Assembly (NCBI GenBank): GCA_947302865.1 | Contig: CAMYWS010000022.1 | Span: 1-11,622 of the forward strand | Length of the DNA stretch: 11,622 nt | Source of the DNA: an uncultured Clostridia bacterium | Lineage (GTDB): Bacteria; Bacillota_A; Clostridia; Christensenellales; CAG-138 | Reading direction: 5' to 3' | Shown here: positions 1-8,067 of the stretch, one piece after another | How the letters are laid out: each line of letters opens with the position of its first letter | How positions within the stretch are numbered: the first letter of the stretch is position 1 | The notes under the pieces: model-generated | Databases searched by the model: none | What the model was told of the DNA's origin: nothing | The model's input: the letters and a program-made list of their open reading frames with translations, nothing else | Program-made: the position numbers and the translations under genes

Positions 1-1155
1 CTGATGGGCAACATCGGCGCACTCAAGGAACTGAAGGACGCGAAACCCGGCATGATCATCGGGATCTGCGGATGCATGATGCAGCAGGAAGGCATGGCTA
101 AAAAACTGCTCCGGCGTTTTTCGCATGTAAGTCTGATCTTCGGGACGAACGTGCTGCATCGCATTCCGGAAATGCTGCGAGCCGTTATGAACGGGGAAAG
201 GATCGCCGTGACGGACCGCGCGGACGATGCGATCGCGGAAGGGCTTCCGAAGCTGAGGGACAATCAGAGAAGCGCGTTTGTCAACATCATGTACGGGTGC
301 GACAATTACTGCTCGTATTGCATCGTACCGTATGTTCGCGGACATGAACGTTCGAGAAATCCGGAAGATATCCGCGACGAGATCGCTGCGCTTTGCGAAA
401 GCGGAATCACGGAGATCACGCTTCTCGGACAGAACGTCAATTCGTACGGAAACGACGGAACGACAGGAATGCGCTTTGCCGACCTGCTGCGGTTCGTTTC
501 CGATGTTCCGGGATTGAAACGCATCCGTTTTATGTCTTCGCATCCGAAGGATCTGAACGAAGACGTAATGCAGGCGATCGCTTCGCTTCCGAACGTATGT
601 CATCACGTACACCTGCCGGTGCAGTCCGGAAACAGCGAAATCCTGAAACGGATGAACCGTAAGTACACGAGGGAACACTATCTGTCCATCATAGAACGGC
701 TTCGCGAACTGGTCCCGGATATCGAGTTTACGACAGATATCATCGTGGGCTTTCCGGGAGAAACGGAGAAAGCGTTCCGAGACACGCTTTCGCTTGTCGA
801 AGAGGTCGGCTTTGCCGCTGCGTTTACGTTCGCGTACTCGCCGCGGCAGGGAACGACGGCCGCACGGATGGAGGATCAGATCCCCGAAGCGATCAAAAAA
901 CAACGTCTCTTTGCTTTGAACGAACTGCAGGCAAGGAAGACAGCGGAAAACAACGAGAAGTATATCGGCTTCGTCGGGGAAATCCTCGTGGAAGGCTGTG
1001 ACGAACGCGGTACGGAAACGATGCTGTACGGGAAATACCAGAATTTCAAGATGGTGTATTTTCCCGGATGCAAAGAACTATTGAACCGGTACGTAACCGT
1101 AAAGGTATTGCAATCAAATAAGAATTCGTTATTGGGAGAAATGATCGATGAATGA
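1..1155 (+). CDS. miaB: tRNA-2-methylthio-N6-dimethylallyladenosine synthase MiaB (5' truncated by window edge)
   Basis: MiaB is a radical-SAM methylthiotransferase that converts i6A37 to ms2i6A37 in tRNAs reading UNN codons, using two [4Fe-4S] clusters. The reading frame is open from base 1, so the true start lies upstream; roughly 60-90 N-terminal residues are missing, with the first cluster cysteines of the MTTase domain. What remains includes the end of that domain (GCMMQQ, around nt 70-87), the radical-SAM signature CxxxCxxC (Cys codons at 298, 310 and 319, in GCDNYCSYCIVPYVRG), the SAM-barrel motif LLGQNVNSYG (around nt 421-450), PVQSGN (around 616), TTDIIVGFPGE (around 730-765), and a C-terminal TRAM RNA-binding domain (around 955-1150). 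The gene overlaps the next by 8 nt. MiaB is preferred over RimO or MtaB because of the YVRGHERSR segment and the mutS/mutL/miaA neighbourhood. The identification is very secure. Confidence 0.97.
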   Translation: MMGNIGALKELKDAKPGMIIGICGCMMQQEGMAKKLLRRFSHVSLIFGTNVLHRIPEMLRAVMNGERIAVTDRADDAIAEGLPKLRDNQRSAFVNIMYGCDNYCSYCIVPYVRGHERSRNPEDIRDEIAALCESGITEITLLGQNVNSYGNDGTTGMRFADLLRFVSDVPGLKRIRFMSSHPKDLNEDVMQAIASLPNVCHHVHLPVQSGNSEILKRMNRKYTREHYLSIIERLRELVPDIEFTTDIIVGFPGETEKAFRDTLSLVEEVGFAAAFTFAYSPRQGTTAARMEDQIPEAIKKQRLFALNELQARKTAENNEKYIGFVGEILVEGCDERGTETMLYGKYQNFKMVYFPGCKELLNRYVTVKVLQSNKNSLLGEMIDE

Positions 1156-1480
1156 ACTGAAAACCTATCTGGAACTGAGCGAATCGGTCAAGGCCGACAA
1201 AGCGCTGATGACCTTGATCGAAGCATATGAGACCGAAACAAAGAAGCTGATGGATCTCTTACAGGATCCGGACTATGACGCGCAGGAAGCGATCCGTCTC
1301 ACGAACGACGTCGAGTACATGTCCGAGCAGATCGCATCAAATGCGTTGTATCGCCGGTTTGTCGCCGCAAAGGACGCGCTTGACCGCGCGCTTCGCGAAA
1401 AAGCGGCGATGTCCATGCCGTGTGACTGCAACTGCGGCACCTGTAATAAGGATTGCGGTTCCAAGGAGGAAAACCGATGA
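1148..1480 (+). CDS. YlbF/YmcA (RicA/RicF-like) family protein with Cys-rich tail
   Basis: This 110-aa protein is mostly alpha-helical and belongs to the Com_YlbF family. In Bacillus subtilis, YlbF and YmcA join YaaT in the RicAFT complex, which carries Fe-S clusters and promotes RNase Y-dependent mRNA maturation, competence and biofilm formation. Position supports a YmcA-like assignment, because B. subtilis ymcA also sits between miaB and mutS. Residues 1-88 form the helical body, with charged segments such as LRE and DVEYMSEQIASN. Residues 92-103 carry five cysteines spaced CxCxCx2Cx3C, a likely metal or Fe-S site. The start at 1148 is supported by GGGAG at 1134-1138, and it overlaps miaB by 8 nt; its stop overlaps the mutS start (ATGA). 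It is somewhat shorter than the roughly 140-150 aa Bacillus homologues. Family membership is fairly secure, whereas the exact RicA or RicF equivalence is inferred. Confidence 0.85.
   Translation: MNELKTYLELSESVKADKALMTLIEAYETETKKLMDLLQDPDYDAQEAIRLTNDVEYMSEQIASNALYRRFVAAKDALDRALREKAAMSMPCDCNCGTCNKDCGSKEENR
1463..1470 (+). promoter_or_regulatory. Strong ribosome binding site that fixes the mutS start
   Basis: AAGGAGGA lies 6 nt before ATG 1477. An in-frame ATG at 1453 would add eight residues (MRFQGGKP), but it lies upstream of this site and has no comparable ribosome binding site. The 1477 start is therefore preferred. It gives the N-terminus MNELTPMMRQYMEVK, typical of MutS, and an ATGA overlap with the previous stop. 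Confidence 0.85.
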
Positions 1481-4071
1481 ACGAATTGACGCCGATGATG
1501 CGCCAATATATGGAAGTGAAGCAGCAGTATCCCGATTGCTTCCTTTTCTACCGTCTCGGCGACTTTTACGAGATGTTCTTCGACGACGCCATCGAAGGAT
1601 CGAAGATTCTCGAACTGACGCTGACCGGGCGCGACTGCGGGCTTGACGAGCGCGCGCCGATGTGCGGCGTTCCGTACCATGCGGTCGATACGTATGTGAA
1701 CAAGATGATTTCTTTGGGACACAAGGTCGCCATCTGCGAACAGATGGAGGATCCTGCGCTTGCGAAGGGGCTTGTGACGCGATCCGTCACGCGGGTGATC
1801 ACACCGGGAACCGTCATCGAGGAAAAGATGCTCGACGGTTCGAAGAACAACTACATTTTCTCTCTGAATTACACGCCGAACGGGATCGGATACGCGTATT
1901 CCGATATTTCGACAGGCGTCTTCTACAGCTGCGAGGTCTATGGCACGAGTGCGTCCGCGGTGCTGTTTGACGAGCTTACGCGTCTTTCTCCTTCGGAGAT
2001 CATCGCAAACGAGCTTCTGTTTGAACAGGAGTATCTCCTAAAACGCATCCGTTCGGCATACTATCTTGAAAAACTGCCCAACGTGCGGTTTCATCCGGAT
2101 CAGGCGGAGAAGCGTCTCAAACAGCATTTTTCCGTCGCTTCGCTGAAAGGATACGGGATGGAAGGGAAGATGCTTGCCGTCGGTGCTGCCGGAGCGCTTC
2201 TTTCCTATCTCGAAGATACGCAGAAAAACGCGCTGTCGCATATCCATTCAATCAGGCTTTTGAATCGTTCCACGTTTATGCAGCTGGATGCTTCGACGCG
2301 AAGAAATCTCGAGCTGACGCAGCCGCTGCAGTTCAACGGAAGCAAAAAGAGCACGCTTCTGTATCTGCTCGACGCGACAAAAACCAGTATGGGCGCGCGG
2401 CTTCTCCGCAACTGGATCGACTGTCCACTGCAGGCAAAGAACGATATCGTTTATCGCCTGCAGGCGGTCGACACCTTTGTGCGCGATCTGCGCACACGCA
2501 AAACACTCGGTGAATACCTCGATTCCGTCTATGACATCGAGCGATTGACGAGCAAGATCGCATACGGAACGATCAACGGACGCGACTGCATCGCGCTTAT
2601 GAATTCGCTGCGGCAGATTACGCCGATCACGATGCTGCTTTGCGGGATCCCGACGGAAGCGATCGATGCGATCGTGCGCGATTTGGACCCGATGGACGAT
2701 GTGATCGGGTTGATCGACGCGGCGATAGATCCGAATCCGCCCGTCAATATCAAAGACGGCGGTGTAATCCGGAAGGGCTACAATGCCGAAGTGGACGAAC
2801 TCCGCGCAATTACCAACGACAGCCAGGGAATGCTTGAAAGCATCGCGGCACGGGAGAGGGAAGCGACGGGGATCAAGACGCTGCGCATCGGCTACAATCG
2901 TGTATTCGGCTATTATATCGAGGTCACGAAGTCCTTTACGGCAAACGTGCCGTATTATTACGAGCGAAAGCAAACGCTTGCGAACGCGGAACGCTATGTG
3001 ACACCGGAGCTGAAGGAACTTGAGAAAAAGATCCTGAACGCAACGGACCGCCTGCTCGAGCTTGAAGCCGAGCTGTTCCGCGCCGTTCGCGAGGCTCTGC
3101 TTGCGTGCACCGAACGATTGCAGACGGACGCCGCGCTTCTGGCAAGACTGGATGTCTACCGTTCGCTTGCCGAAATCGCTGTTTCTAACCGGTATGTGAT
3201 GCCCGCGATCTCGGACGCGCCTGTGATCCGCATTCAGAACGGCCGGCATCCAATCGTCGAACGCGCCATGAAAAACGGGTTCATTCCGAACGACGTGAAT
3301 CTCGATCTGGAAAACAACCGTCTTCTGATCGTGACGGGACCTAATATGGCAGGCAAATCGACATATATGCGGCAGGTCGCTCTGATCACGCTGATGGCGC
3401 ATATCGGTTCGTTCGTTCCCGCGGATGAAGCGGAGATCGGCATCGTAGACCGCATCTTTACGCGCATCGGCGCAAGCGACGATCTTGCCTCCGGGCAAAG
3501 CACGTTCATGGTCGAGATGAGCGAGATGGCAAACATCATTAACAACGCCACAAAGGACAGCCTGCTGATCCTTGACGAGATCGGTCGCGGCACGAGCACG
3601 TTTGACGGTCTGTCGATCGCGTGGGCTGTGCTCGAGCATATCGCGAATCCGATCCTGTGCGGCGCCAAGACGCTGTTTGCTACGCACTACCACGAACTGA
3701 CGGAGCTTGAAGGCAAGCTGGAAGGCGTCGTGAACTATCGCATCACTGTAAAGGAGATCGGGGACGACGTGCTGTTCCTCCGAAAGATCGTTCGCGGATC
3801 GGCGGATAAGAGCTTCGGTATCCAGGTCGCAAAGCTTGCCGGTCTTCCGGAATCGGTCATCGGTCGCGCCAAGGAGATCCTCGGAGAACTCGAACAGTCT
3901 GACCTGCTCGTGCGCGACACGAAGGAGCCCGCTTCGCCGCTGCCAGAGCAGGAGTCGAAGGTGGAACGTTCGATCCTGAACGATCTTAAGAAGATCGATC
4001 TTGAACATATGACTCCGATTGAAGCGTTTATGAAACTGCATTCGTACACGGATGCGCTGAAAGGAGAATAG
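1477..4071 (+). CDS. mutS: DNA mismatch repair protein MutS
   Basis: MutS is the mismatch-recognition ATPase that starts post-replicative repair and recruits MutL. The 864-aa length matches family norms (B. subtilis about 858). Domain I carries the mismatch-wedge motif GDFYEMF (Phe30, Glu32). Connector and core lever domains follow, with the clamp region around residues 430-540. The ATPase has Walker A GPNMAGKS at 621-628, ASGQSTFMVEM around 670, Walker B with the signature DEIGRGTSTFDG at 700-711, and TLFATHYHELTEL around 730-742. The C-terminus holds the helix-turn-helix dimerisation region and the typical ending DLEHMTPIEAF. A QSDLL sequence at 807-811 sits where B. subtilis MutS has its beta-clamp-binding QLSFF, so it may serve that role (inferred). 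The start overlaps the previous gene by 4 nt, and mutL begins 3 nt after the TAG stop. No damage or frameshift is visible. Confidence 0.98.
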   Translation: MNELTPMMRQYMEVKQQYPDCFLFYRLGDFYEMFFDDAIEGSKILELTLTGRDCGLDERAPMCGVPYHAVDTYVNKMISLGHKVAICEQMEDPALAKGLVTRSVTRVITPGTVIEEKMLDGSKNNYIFSLNYTPNGIGYAYSDISTGVFYSCEVYGTSASAVLFDELTRLSPSEIIANELLFEQEYLLKRIRSAYYLEKLPNVRFHPDQAEKRLKQHFSVASLKGYGMEGKMLAVGAAGALLSYLEDTQKNALSHIHSIRLLNRSTFMQLDASTRRNLELTQPLQFNGSKKSTLLYLLDATKTSMGARLLRNWIDCPLQAKNDIVYRLQAVDTFVRDLRTRKTLGEYLDSVYDIERLTSKIAYGTINGRDCIALMNSLRQITPITMLLCGIPTEAIDAIVRDLDPMDDVIGLIDAAIDPNPPVNIKDGGVIRKGYNAEVDELRAITNDSQGMLESIAAREREATGIKTLRIGYNRVFGYYIEVTKSFTANVPYYYERKQTLANAERYVTPELKELEKKILNATDRLLELEAELFRAVREALLACTERLQTDAALLARLDVYRSLAEIAVSNRYVMPAISDAPVIRIQNGRHPIVERAMKNGFIPNDVNLDLENNRLLIVTGPNMAGKSTYMRQVALITLMAHIGSFVPADEAEIGIVDRIFTRIGASDDLASGQSTFMVEMSEMANIINNATKDSLLILDEIGRGTSTFDGLSIAWAVLEHIANPILCGAKTLFATHYHELTELEGKLEGVVNYRITVKEIGDDVLFLRKIVRGSADKSFGIQVAKLAGLPESVIGRAKEILGELEQSDLLVRDTKEPASPLPEQESKVERSILNDLKKIDLEHMTPIEAFMKLHSYTDALKGE

Positions 4072-4074
4072 CCG

Positions 4075-5901
4075 ATGGCGGTTATTCATGTATTAAAACC
4101 GCAGATTGCAAATCAGATCGCGGCGGGCGAAGTCGTGGAACGACCGGCTTCCGTTGTGAAGGAGCTCGTTGAAAACGCGCTCGACGCGGGCGCGACTGCC
4201 GTGACGGTCCGCATTGAAAACGGAGGCATGCGCAGCATCATCGTGACCGACAACGGCTGCGGCATCGCGCGTGAGGATTGCAGAAACGCTTTCCTGCGTC
4301 ACGCGACCAGCAAGATCGCAACGGCAGACGATCTTTCGCGTGTTCTGACGCTCGGCTTTCGCGGCGAAGCGCTTGCGTCAATCGCGTCCGTCGCGCGCGT
4401 CACGATGATCACGCGACAGGCAGACGCGGACGTCGGCACAAAGATGATCGTTGACAACGGGTCTGTTCTTGTCGAGGAGGACTGTTCGTGCGTTTTCGGA
4501 ACGACGTTTACGGTCGAAGAACTGTTCGCGTCCGTTCCCGCCCGGCTGAAATTCTTGAAGTCTGCGCGTACGGAGGCGGGATACATCGGCGATTTCATCG
4601 GAAAGATGATCCTTGCAAGGCCTGACGTCTCGTTCCGGTATGAATCGGACGGAAAAACGGTCTACGAAACGTACGGCGACGGAAGCCTTCTGAACGCAGT
4701 CATCTGCGTCTACGGGACGACGACCGCCGATAAGCTTGCAGAAGTAAACTACGACAACGGATACATGAAGATCGAAGGATATCTCGGGCTTCCCGAGATA
4801 TCCAGAAACAACCGCACGTTCCAGACGCTGTTTATCAACGGACGTCTCATTCGATCCGCATCGGTTTCGGCTGCCGTCGCACAGGCGTACGACACGCGGC
4901 TGATGATCGGCAGATTCCCGTTCTTCGTTTTGAATCTGTCTCTTGCACCGCAGGAGGTGGACGTGAATGTGCATCCGACAAAAGCCGAGGTTCGGTTTGC
5001 AGATGAGAACCGTATCTTCACATCGGTATCTGCCGCCGCAAAAATCGCGCTCGGAGAAAGCGAGATGCACGTGGAATCCGCGCTCGATCAGGTCATGCCG
5101 AAGCAGCCGGAGCTGCCAAAAGAATCGTTCGGAACACGGACGGGCGTCTCTGTTCCGCGCGTGGATTTCCATGCGTATTCCGACGAAGCAAGCGGGTATT
5201 CTTACCGGGAAAGCGGATTCAATACGTTCCGTGAACGAAAGGACCGGGACGGCGTACCGAGCTTTACCGTTCGCACGGAGACCGCGGAGACGCAGAAAAA
5301 AGCAGAAGCCGCTTCTCCGCTGTTTTCCGACGAGCCGTTTGAGATCGTCGGCTGTGCGTTCCGTACCTACTGGATCGTAACGCGCGGAGAAAACATGTTC
5401 CTGATCGATCAGCATGCGGCACACGAGCGAAAGCTCTATGACGATCTCTCGAAAAGACGAACGGAACTTACTTCACAGCAATTGCTTGTTCCGAAGGAGA
5501 TCGTATTGCCGCCAACGGAGTTCTCGGTCTGGGAAGCAAACCGGGAACGGATCACAGAGCTGGGATTCGGTCTTTTGGAGTCCGGCACAATGACGCTGAC
5601 GCTTTGTGAGGTACCCGTGCTGAACGGACAGCTGCTCGGGGAAGCGTACCTGCATGCGGTCCTGACGATCCTCGGCGAGCACGGAAAAAACGTCAGACAA
5701 GAGCTTCAGAAGGAACGCCTCATGCAGACCGCATGCAAGCATGCGATCAAGGGTGGAGAAGCGATCTCAAGAGAAGAAATAGCGGCGCTTCTGGAGTCTT
5801 TCATGAAAGGCGAAATGCCGCTGACCTGCCCGCACGGGCGTCCTGTCATTGTACGCATCACGCAGACGGAGCTTGAAAAGATGTTCCGAAGGATCGTATG
5901 A
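4075..5901 (+). CDS. mutL: DNA mismatch repair endonuclease MutL
   Basis: MutL couples MutS mismatch recognition to strand incision. The 608-aa protein has an N-terminal GHKL ATPase with catalytic Glu30 in KELVENALDAGA, DNGCGI at 59-64 and GFRGEAL at 94-100. A transducer domain follows (VDVNVHPTKAEVRF, around 295-310), then a variable linker around 330-430. The C-terminal domain carries the metal-dependent nicking-endonuclease motifs: DQHAAHERKLYD from Asp445, ACKHAIKGGE at 553-562 and CPHGRP at 585-590. A Qxx[LI]xP-type clamp-binding motif, QQLLVP, is at 468-473, like QEMIVP of B. subtilis MutL. This is therefore the self-nicking MutL of organisms without MutH, and not the E. coli type. The second acidic position of the DQHA motif is Asp instead of the usual Glu. 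AAGGAG at 4061-4066 supports the start. The stop overlaps miaA by 4 nt. Confidence 0.98.
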   Translation: MAVIHVLKPQIANQIAAGEVVERPASVVKELVENALDAGATAVTVRIENGGMRSIIVTDNGCGIAREDCRNAFLRHATSKIATADDLSRVLTLGFRGEALASIASVARVTMITRQADADVGTKMIVDNGSVLVEEDCSCVFGTTFTVEELFASVPARLKFLKSARTEAGYIGDFIGKMILARPDVSFRYESDGKTVYETYGDGSLLNAVICVYGTTTADKLAEVNYDNGYMKIEGYLGLPEISRNNRTFQTLFINGRLIRSASVSAAVAQAYDTRLMIGRFPFFVLNLSLAPQEVDVNVHPTKAEVRFADENRIFTSVSAAAKIALGESEMHVESALDQVMPKQPELPKESFGTRTGVSVPRVDFHAYSDEASGYSYRESGFNTFRERKDRDGVPSFTVRTETAETQKKAEAASPLFSDEPFEIVGCAFRTYWIVTRGENMFLIDQHAAHERKLYDDLSKRRTELTSQQLLVPKEIVLPPTEFSVWEANRERITELGFGLLESGTMTLTLCEVPVLNGQLLGEAYLHAVLTILGEHGKNVRQELQKERLMQTACKHAIKGGEAISREEIAALLESFMKGEMPLTCPHGRPVIVRITQTELEKMFRRIV

Positions 5902-6845
5902 GCGCCCGACCGATCGTTCTCTGCATCGTCGGACCGACCGCATGCGGAAAAACCGCACTGTCGGTTGCGCTTGCAAAGCATTTATCCGGGGAGATCGTGT
6001 CCGCGGACGCCGTCGCGGTGTATCGCGGAATGGATATCGGATCGGCAAAACCGACCGAACAGGAACGGCAGGGGATCCCGCATCACATGATCGACTGCGT
6101 AGATGTGACGGACGAAAGCTTTACGGTTTCGGTCTTCCGGGAGCAGGCAAGGCGCGCGATCGACGGTATTCTGACGCGACAGAAAACGCCGCTCGTCGTC
6201 GGCGGCAGCGGACTGTATTTGGACGCCGTATTCTCCGATATGCGCTTCTCTGCGCCTTCAGATCCCGGGATAAGAGCTGCGATCGAGAAAGAATACGACG
6301 ACGATCCGATCGCCTTTTTTGCGTCGCTCAGGAAGGCGGATCCCGTCACTGCGGAAAGGCTGCATCCGAACGACAAAAAACGCGTCGTTCGCGCAACGGA
6401 AGTCATGCGGATCACGGGGAAGCCGTTTTCAGCGCTGAATCGGGCATTTGAATCCGCACAGCATTCGGACGATACATACAACGTCGTGCGGATCGGATTG
6501 AACATGGACCGCGGCGTGTTATACAAAAGGATCGATCAGAGAGTCGATCGCATGATCGAACAGGGACTTATGCGGGAAGCGTTCTCGTTTTTCGATCGCG
6601 GACTGACGCCGGAGAACTGCCGAGCGATGCAGTCGATCGGGTATGCGCAGCTTTACGACGTATATAACGGGCGGCAAACGCCGGATCGTGCGATCGAGCA
6701 GATCAAGCTGGATACCAGGCATTTTGCTAAAAGACAGCTTACCTGGTTCAAACGCAATGCGGAAACGAAATGGTTTGATCCGACGAAACAAATAATGGAT
6801 GAACTTGTCCGGCAAATAATGGAGTTAATGCATGAACATCGATAA
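5898..6845 (+). CDS. miaA: tRNA dimethylallyltransferase MiaA
   Basis: MiaA transfers dimethylallyl from DMAPP to N6 of A37 in tRNAs reading UNN codons, giving i6A, the substrate of MiaB encoded at the start of this operon. The 315-aa length is normal. The P-loop GPTACGKT is at residues 12-19. The substrate-binding segment SADAVAVYRGMDIGSAKPT follows at about 35-53, then HHMIDCVD, VVGGSGLYLDAV around 97-108, the helical swinging domain, and the C-terminal tRNA-binding motif DTRHFAKRQLTWFKR around 274-288. The usual DSxQ motif reads DAVA here (Asp37 kept, Ser to Ala at 38, Gln to Ala at 40). The start is in an ATGA overlap with mutL, with GAAGGA at 5888-5893 as a modest ribosome binding site. 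The 3' end overlaps the next gene by 14 nt. The identification is secure, but the effect of the changed motif is unknown. Confidence 0.97.
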   Translation: MSARPIVLCIVGPTACGKTALSVALAKHLSGEIVSADAVAVYRGMDIGSAKPTEQERQGIPHHMIDCVDVTDESFTVSVFREQARRAIDGILTRQKTPLVVGGSGLYLDAVFSDMRFSAPSDPGIRAAIEKEYDDDPIAFFASLRKADPVTAERLHPNDKKRVVRATEVMRITGKPFSALNRAFESAQHSDDTYNVVRIGLNMDRGVLYKRIDQRVDRMIEQGLMREAFSFFDRGLTPENCRAMQSIGYAQLYDVYNGRQTPDRAIEQIKLDTRHFAKRQLTWFKRNAETKWFDPTKQIMDELVRQIMELMHEHR

Positions 6846-8067
6846 AATGATCAGAGAGGCGGAGGAGCGCGCCGCGAACGCGTTTAAAAGGGTCGATCAA
6901 AATGCCCTGATCTGCCAGGAGCGCGTCTTGAACGCGTTTCAGACACACAAGATCTCCGTCAGGCATTTTTCGCCGACTGAGGGATACGGATACGATGATA
7001 TCGGGCGTGACGCGCTGGATGAAGTGTTTGCCGACGCGCTGCAAGCCGAAGCGGGGCTTGTGCGTCCGCAGATCGCAAACGGAACGCACGCGATCTTTCT
7101 TGCACTCTCCGGTACGCTTGAACCGAACGACACGGTACTGTCCCTGACCGGTACGCCGTACGACACGCTGGAAAGTGCCGTCGGGCTTAACGGTGATCTG
7201 CCGAACGCGCTTTCCCGGTTTGCGATACGGTTCCGTTCGATCGATTTGAAAGACGGAAAGATTTCTTTTCAATCGGTCAAAGAACAGCTCGAATCGGATC
7301 CTTCGATCAGAATGATCTATCTGCAGCGATCGAGAGGGTATGCGTGGCGGGAAGCGCTGACGATCGAACGCATACGGGAAGCGATCGCATTTATACGCGG
7401 GATCCGCAAGGACGTTATCGTATTTGTCGACAACTGTTACGGCGAGTTCACGGAAGCAGTCGAACCGACGGCCGTCGGCGCGGACCTGATCGCGGGAAGT
7501 CTCATCAAAAACTGCGGCGGAGGCATTGCGCCGACCGGAGGATACATCGCAGGAAGGAAAGACCTGATCGAAGCGGTTTCGTTCCGGCAGACGGTTCCGG
7601 GATGCGGGAAGGAGATCGGCTCATACGCGGCCTCTTATCGTCCGTTCTATCAGGGGTTGTTTATGGCGCCGCATGTCACTGCGCAATGCCAGAAATGCGC
7701 GATCCTGTTTTCCGCGCTGTTTGAACAGCTCGGACTTGAAACGCTCCCGCACGTCAACGACGCGAGGAGCGATATCATACAATCGGTGAAGTTCGGTTCA
7801 AAAGAGGATATGATCGCGTTTATACAGGCGGTACAGGCCGCCGCGCCGATCGACAGTTATGTGGTGCCGGGGCCGTGGGATATGCCGGGATATACGGATC
7901 CGGTCATAATGGCGGCGGGGACGTTTGTACAGGGAGCGACGACGGAGCTTTCGGCAGACGGGCCGATCCGTCCGCCGTATGCGGCATATATGCAGGGCGC
8001 GCTGACGTATGAGCATGCCGTGCTTGCGGCAAGGAGCGTATTGCAGTCGTTAATAGCTTCGCATTAA
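6832..8067 (+). CDS. PLP-dependent YnbB-type protein (methionine gamma-lyase family, formerly 'aluminum resistance protein')
   Basis: This 411-aa fold-type I PLP enzyme belongs to the family annotated as methionine gamma-lyase / aluminium resistance protein (YnbB in B. subtilis). The likely Schiff-base lysine is Lys226 in GSLIKNCGGGIAPTGGY, and the PLP-pyridine Asp is Asp200 in VFVDNCYGEF. The N-terminus has RHFSPTEGYGYDDIGRD, and RPQIANGTHAIFLALSG lies around residues 82-98. The C-terminal domain ends in PPYAAYMQGALTYEHA. The ATG at 6832 has GGAG at 6821-6824, and the gene overlaps miaA by 14 nt, so it is probably co-translated. Its last 18 nt overlap the end of convergent lexA. The true substrate of this family is not settled. 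Cysteine or methionine C-S lyase activity is the family's implied chemistry and is not shown by the sequence. Family assignment is strong. Confidence 0.9.
   Translation: MNIDKMIREAEERAANAFKRVDQNALICQERVLNAFQTHKISVRHFSPTEGYGYDDIGRDALDEVFADALQAEAGLVRPQIANGTHAIFLALSGTLEPNDTVLSLTGTPYDTLESAVGLNGDLPNALSRFAIRFRSIDLKDGKISFQSVKEQLESDPSIRMIYLQRSRGYAWREALTIERIREAIAFIRGIRKDVIVFVDNCYGEFTEAVEPTAVGADLIAGSLIKNCGGGIAPTGGYIAGRKDLIEAVSFRQTVPGCGKEIGSYAASYRPFYQGLFMAPHVTAQCQKCAILFSALFEQLGLETLPHVNDARSDIIQSVKFGSKEDMIAFIQAVQAAAPIDSYVVPGPWDMPGYTDPVIMAAGTFVQGATTELSADGPIRPPYAAYMQGALTYEHAVLAARSVLQSLIASH

Noticed and set aside
2248..4089. A 613-codon open frame on the minus strand opposite mutS
   Set aside because: The opposite strand encodes an intact, fully motif-bearing MutS. 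The antisense product is rich in Arg, His, Asp and Val, has no recognisable domain, and is the usual by-product of GC-skewed third positions.
4378..5424. A 348-codon minus-strand frame opposite mutL
   Set aside because: Same reasoning: an antisense shadow with Arg-rich composition and no ribosome binding site or domain.
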